Shown: positions 55,501 to 63,592 of the stretch, in pieces | Position numbering within the stretch: position 1 is the stretch's first letter | Layout: every line of letters starts with the position of its first letter | Assembly (NCBI GenBank): GCA_958510875.1 | Contig: OY294069.1 | Span: 3,100,001-3,164,000, forward strand | From: Endomychus coccineus | Taxonomy: Eukaryota; Arthropoda; Insecta; Coleoptera; Endomychidae | Reading direction: 5' to 3' | Length of the DNA: 64,000 bases | Program-made: the position numbers and the translations under genes | Notes under the pieces: model-generated | Database searches by the model: none | The model's input: only the letters and a program-made list of their open reading frames with translations | Told to the model about the DNA's origin: nothing

Positions 55501-57994
55501 AAAAACCTCCTTGGTGCACTCGAATTGACAAAAACACGTAAATTGCAGAATAACATATAAGGGGTGCGAAATTGGCCAATTTTGTCGATTTGACCACCCC
55601 TATGATGGATTGCAAGTAAATCTGGCTACGGATTCGTGTTCAGCGACTCAAAAAACCTCCTAGGTGCACTCGAAATGCAAAAATACCCTTTTTGTAGAAA
55701 ATACAATTCAAGACTTGGAGATTTCGGGCCATATTCGCCCTCAATGGGTGGGGTTGGGGTTCCCAACAGGTTTTAAGGTGTATGAATGATCCTGAGAACC
55801 TCCTGAAGCTAATACAGAAAAAAAATTTCGATTCGAACCTACATGTTTTTTTTTTTCCGTTTCGCAGCCTGGACTATAGGACGTATAAGAAACTGTCTCA
55901 GTTTACTCTGATGATGACTACTTGGTAGCTGAACGATCCTTAGTACTTTATTAATATGTCTTAATGGATAAGGGTGATTATTTTGTATTTTTAGAGTTTA
56001 TAATATCTGTTTGAAGAAGTTATGGTAGAGCTCGAGTTCAACACCCTCTGTCTCTATACTCCAAACGAAACTGCTGGACATGATTTTTTTTGCAGCCATA
56101 ATTTTTGAACTGTGGTACATCTTTATGACATCCTGTATGCGTCAAATAGCTAACATAATTGTTCTATTTTCTTAGCGTTTGGATACGGACGTAGCCGCTA
56201 ACGTATGTCAGTTGTTTTTGTGGGCGCCAAGCGGTTGGTTGAAACCTGGGATTTTAAAATTACCTTCAAGTGCCGAGGTAAGTTGAGTTCGTTTCGATGA
56301 AATGTAGCATTGTTAGAACATCCGGCATCGATTTCAGGCAAAACGAGGACTAAAGTAAAATTTTGCGAGTTTATTTGTATTTTAGCCTAAATTTTTTCGG
56401 TGATTTTCCGAACGTTCTAAAAAGACTAATGTGAAAGTCTCAGCTTATACGAAAAGGAATTTCCCAATCAATGGGTTTCAATTTTTTCATATAATGATAC
56501 CGTTTTTTTTTTAAATAGTCAAGGAAATAAAGCACTAAAATAGGCCAAACCTTCCAAACTTGGCGCAGTTGGACGGATTGAGATGCGGTTTTCTGCATTC
56601 GATTCAGAAAGTGATTTAGAAAATTTGTATTTGTATTTTTTTTTGCGGAAAAAATTTGTTGCATTTCTACAGCCAAAAATGCATATTTCTGAGTGCACTT
56701 TTTGAGGTGAATAAAAAAAAAACGGACTCGAATTGGTTTCTCGTAGATTTTTGGGGTCGCTGAACATGAAAACGCTATCAAGAAAATTCCCTGAGGTCCC
56801 GTTGGACCTCCTCGCGTCCTGACGCCCTAGATGTCGATGAAATTGACAAAAAAAATATTTTTGATGTTTGTTAACTGTTCAAGAGGTGATATAAAGGTTG
56901 CTAGTGATGATTGTAACGTGAAAAAACTCTTTTGCAATACCTGGTGGTACCCTGGGACCGGGCAACCACGACATCTTCTAGGAATTTGTTAATTTTTCTT
57001 CGTAAAATGTAACAAATTCTGACTCGGGGGTTTTCAAAGTCGCCGATCATGAATATGACACTCACAATGTTATGCAACTTACCCGGGGGTGTTCTGGGTA
57101 TCATAATCGTGATCGGAGACTTCGAAAACCCCCGAGAGCCAAAATTTGTTACCTTTTATGAAGAAAAATTAACAAATTCCTAGAAGATGACGTGGTTATC
57201 CAGTCTCAGGGTACCACCAGGTATTGCATAAGAGTTTTTTCACGTCGTAATCATCACTAGCAACTTTTATATTACCTCTAACAGTTAACAAACATTAGAA
57301 ATATTTTTTTTATTAATTTCATCGGTATCTAGGGTGTCAGAACGCCAGATACCCCGGGGGAGGTCCAAGGGAACCGCAGGGAATTTTCTTGATAGCATAT
57401 TCGTATTCAGCGCCCCCAAAAAACCCCCGAGAAACCAATTCGAGTCCGTTTTTTTATTCATCTCAAAAAATGCACCCAGAAAAATGCATTTTTTGGCTGT
57501 AGAAATGCAATAAATTCTTTCCGCAAAAAAAAATACCGGACAAATTTTCTAAATTACTTTCTGAATCGAATGCAAAAAACCGCAACTCAATCCATCAATT
57601 TCCTCGACTATAAATTTAGAAAGGAAAACTTATGCTCCATTTTCATTCTTAAAATGTCCAGCATCGTTTCCAATAATAGTCCAGAATAATGTTAGGATAT
57701 ATTTTCTTTAAACTTGACTATTTTTTCAATTTGTTAAGTTGGCATTTTTCTAACTTGCAGATATTGCAATGGTTGTTGAGTCTAACAACTAAAGTGCTTT
57801 GTGAAGGTAGAATGGCATCGGTACCTGTGAACAATGAAGATTCTGAAGAAACTAATCAGTCTGTATATAAAAGGGGTCGCAGATCTTACCCTGAATATTT
57901 ATTAATATCGAGTTTTTTGCGTAGAGCTTCGATAGCTAATATTCGTTCAGCCTTATCTTGGATACAAAATAATGTGTTTGAAGTGGAATATTGA
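40507..57994 (+). CDS. PINK1: PINK1 mitochondrial serine/threonine kinase, seven coding exons
   Basis: PTEN-induced kinase 1, the mitochondrial damage sensor that phosphorylates ubiquitin and Parkin. Exons: 40507-40826, 40984-41098, 41286-41641, 41827-42006, 52092-52611, 56176-56277, 57761-57994. All introns are GT...AG and phases match throughout, giving 608 codons plus TGA. An in-frame TAG directly precedes the ATG, fixing the earliest start. In order the protein has: a basic N-terminal targeting region (about residues 1-40); a hydrophobic segment [17 protein letters not shown] (about 115-131); the glycine loop [13 protein letters not shown] (173-185); the ATP-binding lysine in ALKMM (Lys224); an insert-containing N-lobe; HRDLKSDN with catalytic Asp365; DFGCCLAD with Asp387; and MAPE at 417-420. 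The family's C-terminal helical extension ([24 protein letters not shown]) follows. Nothing is missing. Introns 4 to 6 are swollen by transposons. Confidence 0.97.
42075..42430. repeat. Fragment related to the large foldback elements
   Basis: GATCAGCGACCCCGAAAACCCCCCGAGTGGAG and repeated TTGGCCAATTT / CAATTTTGCAAATTTT words match the internal vocabulary of the foldbacks at 54714-55876 and 56516-57610 (GTTCAGCGACC...AAAAAAC, TTGGCCAATTTTG). I cannot see terminal repeats, so this is a partial or very diverged copy. Confidence 0.5.
42527..44555 (-). pseudogene. 5'-truncated LINE with nearly intact reverse transcriptase
   Basis: Jockey/CR1-like non-LTR retrotransposon on the minus strand. One frame is open from about 44555 down to a TAA at 43045-43047, with 479 codons counted from the first Met. 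It holds the full reverse transcriptase: [54 protein letters not shown] (motif A aspartates at residues 240 and 246), [15 protein letters not shown] and FADD (residues 331-334). It continues into the thumb ([12 protein letters not shown]). The TAA interrupts an ILQ-x-KCIRFIF stretch. The same frame continues past it for 72 more codons to 42826, so a single nonsense change separates the copy from a full C-terminus. The endonuclease domain is missing by 5' truncation. The 3' end is a (TAGA)n-like tail at 42527-42541. It is recent compared with the other LINE pieces here. Confidence 0.9.
45064..45105 (-). ncRNA. Hammerhead-ribozyme-like motif, left arm
   Basis: Mirror copy of the motif at 45369-45410, identical in all 42 nt and read on the minus strand. 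See that entry for the fold. Confidence 0.55.
45369..45410 (+). ncRNA. Hammerhead-ribozyme-like motif, right arm
   Basis: In order: GTCTT (stem I, 5' strand); CTGATGA, the invariant CUGANGA box; an extra T; GGTC-GTGA-GACC, stem II closed by a GNRA tetraloop; GAAA, the second invariant box; then C-GTAC-G with the A-U pair of a minimal stem III; GTA, with A in the cleavage-site position; and AAGAC, which pairs with the first GTCTT. The arrangement is type I with a two-base-pair stem III, like the hammerheads reported in Penelope-like elements and animal retrozymes. The extra T between CTGATGA and stem II departs from consensus and may reduce or abolish activity. It lies in the sense direction of PINK1 intron 4. 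Confidence 0.6.
45842..48241. mobile_element. 2.4-kb TIR transposon with 8-bp target duplication
   Basis: CATGGTGC at 45834-45841 and 48242-48249 flanks the element exactly. The termini are perfect 21-bp inverted repeats (starting CAACGAATTCGG, 45842-45862 and 48221-48241). Weaker similarity continues inward to a shared GTATCGCCAACATG. It interrupts the LINE reading frame, which is restored on either side. An 8-bp duplication fits the hAT or P superfamilies. The interior has fragments of one minus-strand gene and is otherwise AT-rich. Confidence 0.88.
47036..47855 (-). pseudogene. Broken gene inside the 2.4-kb transposon, possibly P/THAP9-like
   Basis: Two coding-like stretches. The upstream one starts at ATG 47855 ([16 protein letters not shown]), preceded by a TTTTACTTTTAG acceptor-like sequence. 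After one frame disruption it continues as a Ser-rich, Lys-rich region ([35 protein letters not shown]) to a stop at 47524. The downstream one (about 47240-47036) reads [20 protein letters not shown] and, one frame over, [17 protein letters not shown], a basic coiled coil. The RY-x-GD then coiled-coil order resembles the segment after the THAP finger in P-element/THAP9-type transposases, but no THAP finger or catalytic domain is visible. Assignment is tentative. Confidence 0.4.
48806..51089. mobile_element. hAT transposon, 2,284 bp, perfect 8-bp target duplication
   Basis: GTTCACGT at 48798-48805 and 51090-51097 flanks inverted termini CAGTGGCGGCTC / GAGCCGCCACTG. Both the duplication length and the CAGTG terminus are typical of hAT elements. 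Subterminal GAGGAGGCT words recur at both ends. The interior encodes a transposase on the minus strand that is now broken. The identical duplication indicates a fairly young insertion, into the Helentron. Confidence 0.95.
49156..50628 (-). pseudogene. Degenerate hAT transposase with TTF-type zinc finger
   Basis: Start codon probably at 50628 ([19 protein letters not shown]). A frame disruption follows, then [20 protein letters not shown] and LYCWYC. The next part, [20 protein letters not shown] with [11 protein letters not shown], is in another frame; together they form the TTF-type zinc finger of this transposase group. The stretch 49800-50100 is broken by more stops. The last 208 codons (49782-49156) are open and end in the hAT dimerisation domain: [38 protein letters not shown]. 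Several frameshifts make it inactive. It belongs with the zinc-finger MYM-type-1-like and P52rIPK-like hAT transposases. Confidence 0.85.
51668..51705. repeat. Perfect 38-bp palindrome
   Basis: Two 19-bp arms meet without a spacer at TACTACC/GGTAGTA; every base pairs. It lies about 120-160 bp upstream of the Helentron 3' end. It may be a remnant of a tiny inverted insertion or a structural element of the Helentron. Confidence 0.9.
51756..51825 (+). repeat. Short fragment of the 52.7-kb foldback family
   Basis: ACTCATAATTCGTGAAAATT...GAAGGGGTAGTGGAT...CCAGTGGCGTAG matches 52980-53050 and, inverted, 53365-53425 of the foldback element. It ends where the Helentron 3' terminal motif begins. Confidence 0.6.
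52738..54220. mobile_element. 1.48-kb foldback element in PINK1 intron 5
   Basis: Termini TACAGGGTGAGTCAGTTTTTT and AAAAAACTGAAACACCCTGTA are inverted repeats with two mismatches and sit between TA dinucleotides. The left arm (52738-52960) returns inverted at about 53990-54220. Between them lies a second, tighter palindrome (52970-53430, centre near 53195) whose arms contain TACGCCACTGGAAAAAGTACGG and its inverse. The remaining 53450-53990 is unique and carries no transposase. It is a non-autonomous element of unresolved superfamily. Confidence 0.75.
54221..54713. repeat. Possible older element flanking the next foldback
   Basis: CTGTATACTTCAAACGAAAC near 54368 and TACAGGGTGATTCAATTAAAAC near 54530 resemble foldback termini. 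Comparable words (CTATACTCCAAACGAAAC near 56055, CATCCTGTATGCGTC near 56130) lie beyond the foldback at 54714-55876. This may be one older element split by that insertion; the evidence is thin. Confidence 0.35.
54714..55876. mobile_element. 1.16-kb foldback element with internal repeated modules
   Basis: TAGTCCAGGCTG at the left and CAGCCTGGACTA at the right are perfect, and TAG lies directly outside both ends as a likely 3-bp target duplication. The whole element is an imperfect palindrome centred near 55295. Each arm holds two tandem copies of a module of about 170 bp containing TTTTTTGGGTCGCTGAAC, an ACTTGCAAT-CAT motif, an ATTGGCCAATTTTG-like segment and TATTTTGCAATTTACGTGTTT. The open frames here (up to 125 codons) come from these repeats and are not genes. 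Confidence 0.8.
56516..57610. mobile_element. 1.1-kb foldback element in PINK1 intron 6
   Basis: TAGTCAAGGAAAT at the left and ATTTCCTCGACTA at the right form the ends. TAAA lies outside both. Arms pair all the way in (for example GGGTCGCTGAACATGAAAACGC with the GCATATTCGTATTCAGCGCCCC region) to a centre near 57065. The TAGTC ends and the CGCTGAAC motif link it to the element at 54714-55876. Open frames of 67-113 codons inside are by-products. Confidence 0.78.
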
Positions 57995-58206
57995 TTATTA
58001 TTATTTTATTGATTTTTTTTTGGAATATGTACCTATTTAAGTGATATTTTATTGTTTATCTTAGAATTTGCGGTTCATTTTATGTTATATTTATTGGAAT
58101 ATATAATTAATTTTATTTTATTTTGTATTGGAGATGTAAGTACTGAATTATATGAATGAAATATTTAAGAAGATGTTGTGTTTTAAAAAATGGAGTTTAA
58201 AGTTAT

Positions 58207-58212
58207 AATAAA
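58207..58212 (+). terminator. Likely PINK1 polyadenylation signal
   Basis: AATAAA lies 213 bp after the PINK1 stop codon in a T-rich 3' UTR-like stretch, followed by TTTATTGAAATGTC. Use is inferred. Confidence 0.55.
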
Positions 58213-59208
58213 TAGTTTATTGAAATGTCTTTCATTCAATTGAAAAGGGAATCAAATGGAAATCCCCTTGTCTTGGAACTACCAAGGCAATTACCAACGT
58301 TGTCCACGATAGAGAATGGAAGTAATGGAATATAAGTAAGCTATAGAACAATATAAAGCAAAGTCTATGTTCGATATGTTTTATGACGTTTCGATAACCT
58401 CAAAAAGGTAAATAAATGTCAATCATAGAAGCTCAAAGTGACGTAAATGATCATAGAAGATTGTTTAATCAATTTTTTGGATCTGTGAGCTGATAAATAT
58501 TTCCTAATTGTATCAAATACCGTGGAATATACTTTCTCTAATACGGTTTTATTAATTAATAATAATAGTTTTGTCAAAGGACCCCGCAAATTCCTTACGG
58601 GAATTGGGTCTCGGCGGATATTTCTGAATTTTTGATATGATGTAGTCCATGTGATTCTGAACAGATGTTATCATTGCGCCAACCCCCAAAAATGAACAGA
58701 TTCTCTGCTAGGGGGGGTTATATTTACATTTTACTCTCAATAGACTATTTATTTCTGAAGACGGGAACAATATTTTAACATGCTTCATTCTAGTTTATGT
58801 TGCATAATATTGTTCTTCTTCCATGAAGGAATGTTGAAGCCTCCCCTATCCCCCCAACCCCCACTTTTGGGAAAATAAAAAATACCAATTCCTGGGTCAC
58901 TTCGAAAACCATTGGAAAATGTTTAAATAAGCTCAGATACGGAAACCGCACTTCTATATCATAATTGCGTCTGTTATCCACTTTTTGCCGGATAACTATT
59001 TATATAGCTATTTGACGTTTATTTGCATTTTTGTAAGGGGGGAAGATGGATTCAAATGATCTCGATTGAAATGGACGCATACGGCACTTCTTATGAGTCC
59101 TTCATTTTCTACGCTTGCTTGAACTACACTCGCTTCTTCATTCTAATGAACGCACGTTTAACAATTGCAATTAATTTAGAGGCGGCTATGAGCAATCTTT
59201 TATCTTGC

Positions 59209-59294
59209 CCTAAGAACTGTCAAACTTATGCACTGCGTCTTGTCATCTTGTCCTAAGAACTGTCAAACTTATGCACTGCGTCTTGTCATCTTGT
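59209..59294. repeat. 43-bp perfect tandem duplication
   Basis: CCTAAGAACTGTCAAACTTA...CATCTTGT occurs twice back to back with no difference. A recent slippage or unequal exchange event inside the 58.6-60.3 kb element. Confidence 0.9.
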
Positions 59295-59368
59295 TTATTA
59301 GAAGTAATTATTGTTGTGCTTTTCTGCATTATTGTAGTTTTATTTACTGGTTGTGGTTACTAAAATTA

Positions 59369-59524
59369 ATGACGTACCTAAATCGTGGGGATTGTTATGT
59401 ATGCGAGAGATCTTTTCGGCCAGCGCAACTATCAAGAATTGATGGAGTAGCAAACGCAAATAAAAGTGAAATAGCAGTTATCCGGCGAAATGTGGAAAAC
59501 AGACCTCCTCTAAATGTTGATAAC
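59369..59524 (+). pseudogene. Short coding remnant with CxxC, unidentified
   Basis: ATG at 59369 opens a frame reading MTYLNRGDCYVCERSF and KSEIAVIRRNVENRPPL. It runs to GTTGATAAC/GTACGC, a possible splice donor, and then enters the repeat arm. The CYVC pair and conserved-looking composition suggest the first coding exon of the autonomous parent of the surrounding element, with a zinc-binding start. I do not recognise the family. Only 52 codons survive. Confidence 0.4.
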
Positions 59525-60639
59525 GTACGCAATTATTATGATACAGAAGTGCGGTTTCCGTATCTGAGCTTATTTAAACATTTTCCAATGGTTTTCGAAG
59601 TGACCCAGGAATTAGTATTTTTTATTTTCTCAAAAGTGGGGGTTGGGGGGGATAGGGGAGGCTTCAACATTCCTTCATGGAAGAAGAATAATATTATGCA
59701 ACATAAGCTGAAGTAAAGCATGTAAGGATTTTGTACTCGCCTTCAAAAATGAATAAGTCTGTTATGAGAAAAATGTAAATATAACCCCCCCTAGCGGAAA
59801 AACTGTTCATTTCTCGGGGTTTGCGCATGAATAAAATTTGTTCAGAATTACATGGACTACATCATATCAAAAATTCAGACAAATCCACCGAAATTTTTTG
59901 TGCATCCCCCATTTCGAAGGGGAGTTGATTTTTGAAATACAAGTGCGGATTCCGTATTTAACCTTATTAAAACATTTCACAATGAGTTTTGAAGTGATCT
60001 ATCCAGAAAAAGGTATATTTTTTTATTTAAGGGGGTTTAGGGGTTAAGGGGGGGCTTTAAAAAAATTTTATGGGAGAAGAACCATATTATGCAACATAAA
60101 CTAGAATGAAGCATGTTCAAATATTGTTCCCGTCTTCAGAAATAAATAGTATATTGAGAGTAAAATGTAAATATAACCCCCCCTAGCAGAGAATCTGTTC
60201 ATTTTTGGGGGTTGGCGCAATGATAACATCTGTTCAGAATCACATGGACTACATCATATCAAAAATTCAGAAATATCCACCGAGACCCAATTCGCGTAAG
60301 GAATTTGCGGGGTCCTTTACTGTTCCGCAAACTGCGACTTCAAAAGATGAACATAATAAACGCGAGGGGCGTGAATATGTAATCATAGCAACCTGAACAA
60401 AGGTCATATGAGCGCTGTATTCAACGACAAGGCGTGGATCGAGATAATTAATTGTTGCAAAAAAGTAGCTAACCCGTTTGCGATTGGTTGAAAACTGATA
60501 CAGAATATATATTCCGATGCGGTTTGTTAGAATGATATACGTTTTGCGGTTCATATGTATCATTTTGGGAACAGAAAATATACTGGAAATGAATTAAAAA
60601 CAGCTAATAAAAGACGTTACATTGAAATTCTATCTATCT

Positions 60640-61350
60640 ATTGTTATGTTGAAGCCAGAAATATGTGCAATGAAACAATAAACGTTTCGAAAGAGGCATA
60701 TAATGCGAAAATGAGATCAAAGCTTATCCCTCCCCTTACCATAAAAACAGGCAACCTTTTTGCTGGAATATTTGCAAATTCCACTTTGGATCCACAAAGG
60801 AAAGACCCTCCTAATATTGCTGCCATCGATAGCCATATGCCTGAAATTGTCTTTCGTCAACCCACAATTAGGCGTATTCTGCTTGATCTCAATACCAAAA
60901 AGTCTATGGGGCCAGACGAAATTCCACCTGTCGTTCTCAAGAAATGTGCGCCTGAATTAACACCAGTTTTTTGCAGGTTGTTTACCCTTTCGTACAAACT
61001 TGGTGTGTTACCTTCCAGCTGTCCCCGGTATGAGGCAACGAAGCTCCACATCGCGGAGTTCTCACCGAAACCTTTCTCTCTATGAGCAGAAGAGGCTGAT
61101 GACAAGACTCCTCACAGAACACTCATCTGAATAAGCACCTACACTTGATGGGCATCGTTGTAGTAGATGCGGAAAGGCGACTGGCTTATCTTAGGGTACA
61201 ACATCTCGGTAACGCATACATACCGCCTGAGGCTATAAGACACATCAGTTCATGCAGAATTCTAGCCTGCTGGACTGAGTCTTACATCAAAGGGCGCACA
61301 ATGTACCCAATCAAGCGGTCTAAGTGCTCTGGAGTTGTCTGCCATTAGAT
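60640..61350 (+). pseudogene. LINE fragment with internal deletion
   Basis: From about 60640 to 61020 the frame encodes the region before and at the start of a non-LTR reverse transcriptase: FRQPTIRRILLDLNTKKSMG, PDEIPPVVLKKCAPEL and FTLSYKLGVLPSS. The catalytic core is absent. At about 61030 the sequence jumps to a C-terminal tail typical of such LINEs (LYEQKRLMTRLLTEHS, then in another frame LNKHLHLMGIVV and RVQHLGNAYIPPEAIRHISS). There are stops and frameshifts, and about 2 kb of the element is missing. Confidence 0.7.
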
Positions 61351-61654
61351 GCATCTACGTAAAGGGTAAAGCAGAGACTTGACTCGATAATACCTGTTTC
61401 GAAACACTCTCAATTAAATCAGAACCTCGGTTTATCTCAATGTATTTTGATTTTCTCTTTCTGACTGTCGAAACTGTAGGAGATACTTAATCAGTGCTAC
61501 ATATTATCCGAAAACAAACTGTTAAACAATTGCAATAACTCGGATATCAAACACCCACAGGACCTTGTAGATATATGTCATTAGGGACACGTCATGTCAA
61601 TGTGACAAAGTCATATAAGTGGTTACGAATGCGAATAAAAACTACTGAATAAAG
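61351..61654. other. Intergenic, no gene seen
   Basis: No long open frame or repeat seen. If the exon at 61655 is real, its 5' UTR and promoter would lie here. Confidence 0.4.
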
Positions 61655-61765
61655 ATGGGCGAACGATTGACGGAAACGTTTATGGCTTTATTCTGCGAAA
61701 AAAACTCCGATGGAACGAAACACTTCAAAATGCTAGGAAGAGATTTAGTGCAAAGATATGGGCAA
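61655..61765 (+). CDS. Candidate first coding exon, unrecognised
   Basis: ATG at 61655 opens 37 codons: MGERLTETFMALFCEKNSDG, then a basic stretch containing KHFKMLGRDLVQRYG. The residue composition is balanced and unlike the surrounding AT-driven frames. The frame runs to CAA/GTAATT, a usable donor, before TGA at 61775. A GC donor at GG/GCAAGT four bases earlier is an alternative. I see no second exon up to 64000, so the gene, if real, has a long first intron or ends outside. It could also be an exonised transposon piece. I cannot assign a function. Confidence 0.35.
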
Positions 61766-62609
61766 GTAATTCTATGAGTTGAAACGGAATAAATAAGATA
61801 TTGTAAGGTTTTTAATTCCTAAAACGCTCCATCATCAATATTTATTAGGATATTCTAATGTTAATCAGTCAGAATGTGAACAAAGAGATATTACTTCATC
61901 TAAGATATCAAGTAATATTCAGAATTATTATACATTTCCTTTCTAAATGTAAACATTAATGTGACTTATTTCAACACGTACATTATGATAATTGTGAAGT
62001 GTATTCCAGGTTGCATATCAGAGAGGTACCTGTCTCGTTTCATTGATTTCGACTATAATTTAGTCTGAGGATTTCGATATTCTACATCATCTATATCTGG
62101 TAACTTGTCCGTGAGCAAGAAGCTTTGTAATGTATATCACAGAAAATACTTTCGAATTATATGCAAAATTTCCTTCAGTAGAAGTAGATAAAACCTTATT
62201 TTTAGACTTTTCTCAATAATAATTAACCTAATCCCAAGCAACACATAAATCAAGTGACCTGTAATGTGTGTTGCATGTTTTTCCTCCCATAAATTTGTTT
62301 GATTTTACAACTACCTTGCTAGTTAGAAAAAAATATATATCATTCAGCATATTTGCTTATTAGAATCAAAATCTATGCATATTGCTTTGTCAGTATGTCT
62401 GCAGATTGTTACTTATGTGAGAATATAAATAACTAATATAACTATAGGACAATAATGTTTTAGCGCTTATATTTCAAATAATAATAACACTTTCAAGCTT
62501 ATCTTTTTATACTTCAAGAGGCAAATTTTACAGAATATAAATCAATGGTATGAAGACCTTTGATCATAAAGTATTTTATAATTATTGTAACAAAAACATT
62601 TTGCTTATA
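61766..62609. other. Intergenic or intronic, no gene seen
   Basis: AT-rich, no open frame of note. A diverged copy of the repeat below lies at 62239-62275 (CAACACATAAATCAAGTGACCT...GTGTGTTGCA). Confidence 0.45.
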
Positions 62610-62757
62610 CAACACGTGAGCCAAGAACTTGTAAAGTATGTTGCATATGCACCAGGCGATTTATTAAAAAACTTATATTATTTTGTTACGCTTATTTAAG
62701 TTACCTTTCCCATTGATTTAATAGCCAGCATTTCCAAATTCCTAAATTGATAATAGG
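62610..62757 (+). repeat. Diverged direct repeat, copy 1
   Basis: CAACACGTGAGCCAAGAACTTGTAAAGTATGTTGCA...TATTATTTTGTTACGC-TATTTAAGTTACCT...ATAGCCAGCAT matches copy 2, 673 bp farther on, with scattered differences. Confidence 0.75.
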
Positions 62758-62850
62758 ATACACTAAAGCATTTATAATTATAATCGTTATCCACTAAAAA
62801 ATGCTGAGGAGCTTGCAGCTATCAAGTAGCCATCATCAGAGTAAAATTAT
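62745..62850 (-). repeat. Copy of the CTGATGATGGCTACTT repeat, inverted
   Basis: On the minus strand CTCTGATGATGGCTACTTGATAGCTGC followed by a diverged tail. The same block occurs on the plus strand near 55905 and 63593. The CTGATGA word with a following hairpin (GCTACTTGATAGC) recalls a degraded hammerhead core, but no GAAA box follows. Confidence 0.45.
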
Positions 62851-63282
62851 AAATAAAAATGTGCCTATTTGAAGATAATCGAAATTTAATAAATTGCTTT
62901 CTCGTTTATACACTTCCATTTCTTCTAAATTGCCTAGATATTTGTCTGTACTGTGTTTTAAAAGTGATAAACTTTCTTGACAAATGGTGTGCCTTCATTC
63001 AAAATGGGGCTACCGCTGATTTTTCACCATTGTTTTTCTTTATATGGACAAATAACGAGTTAAAATTTTCCTTCTAGTTTGACCCACATATTTGATTTAG
63101 TAAATCCCGGATTTGTCGAAAACGGAAACTTTATCAAAGGTTGCCTAAACAGTGTTTTAGATTGTTCTTACATATTTACAAACTGGTTGTATTGCAAATA
63201 TAGAAAACAAACTATGGAATTTATTAATTACTGAAGAATGAGAAGTGAAACTTTTGAAATGTATTGAAGTATTTGAGGTATA

Positions 63283-63442
63283 CAACACGTGAGGCAAGTT
63301 ACTTGTAAAGTGTGTTGCAAATACACAAGGCGGCTTATTACAAAACTATTATATTATTTTGTTACACTTGTTTAAGTTACCTATTAACCAATGTCTTGCC
63401 CTCTATAGCCCAGCATCCCCGCATCGTAAATACATAATAGGG
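63283..63442 (+). repeat. Diverged direct repeat, copy 2
   Basis: CAACACGTGAGGCAAGTTACTTGTAAAGTGTGTTGCA through TTGTTACACTTGTTTAAGTTACCT to ATAGCCCAGCATCC; partner of 62610-62757. Confidence 0.75.
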
Positions 63443-63592
63443 TAGGAACTTCAGTAGTAGTTTAGATGGGATGAAAACTTATAAGCGAAAAAGAAATTTA
63501 ATGCATCCATGTTTATCTCCAGCGGAAAGTAATCCCATTTATTACCCTATTAATTGCAAATTGTTTTTAAAAGGATTTCTAATTTATTTTAC

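Larger units (their letters stand above)
58576..60318. mobile_element. 1.74-kb inverted-repeat element downstream of PINK1
   Basis: AAAGGACCCCGCAAATTCCT at 58576 returns inverted as AGGAATTTGCGGGGTCCTTT at about 60299-60318. The left arm (to about 58998) pairs with the right side, which itself consists of two diverged direct copies (about 59535-59925 and 59930-60318), both with CCATGTGATTCTGAAC-like and ATAACCCCCC-TAGC segments. A single-copy middle (59000-59530) holds a short coding remnant and a 43-bp tandem duplication. I cannot name the superfamily, and no target duplication is clear. Confidence 0.65.

Noticed and set aside
55905..55950. Active hammerhead ribozyme near 55907
   Set aside because: CTGATGA and a hairpin are present, but the second core box is GAAC in place of GAAA and stem I does not form; kept only as a possible decayed relative.
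56440..57104. Minus-strand frames of 67-113 codons
   Set aside because: Inside the 56516-57610 foldback; by-products of inverted repeats.
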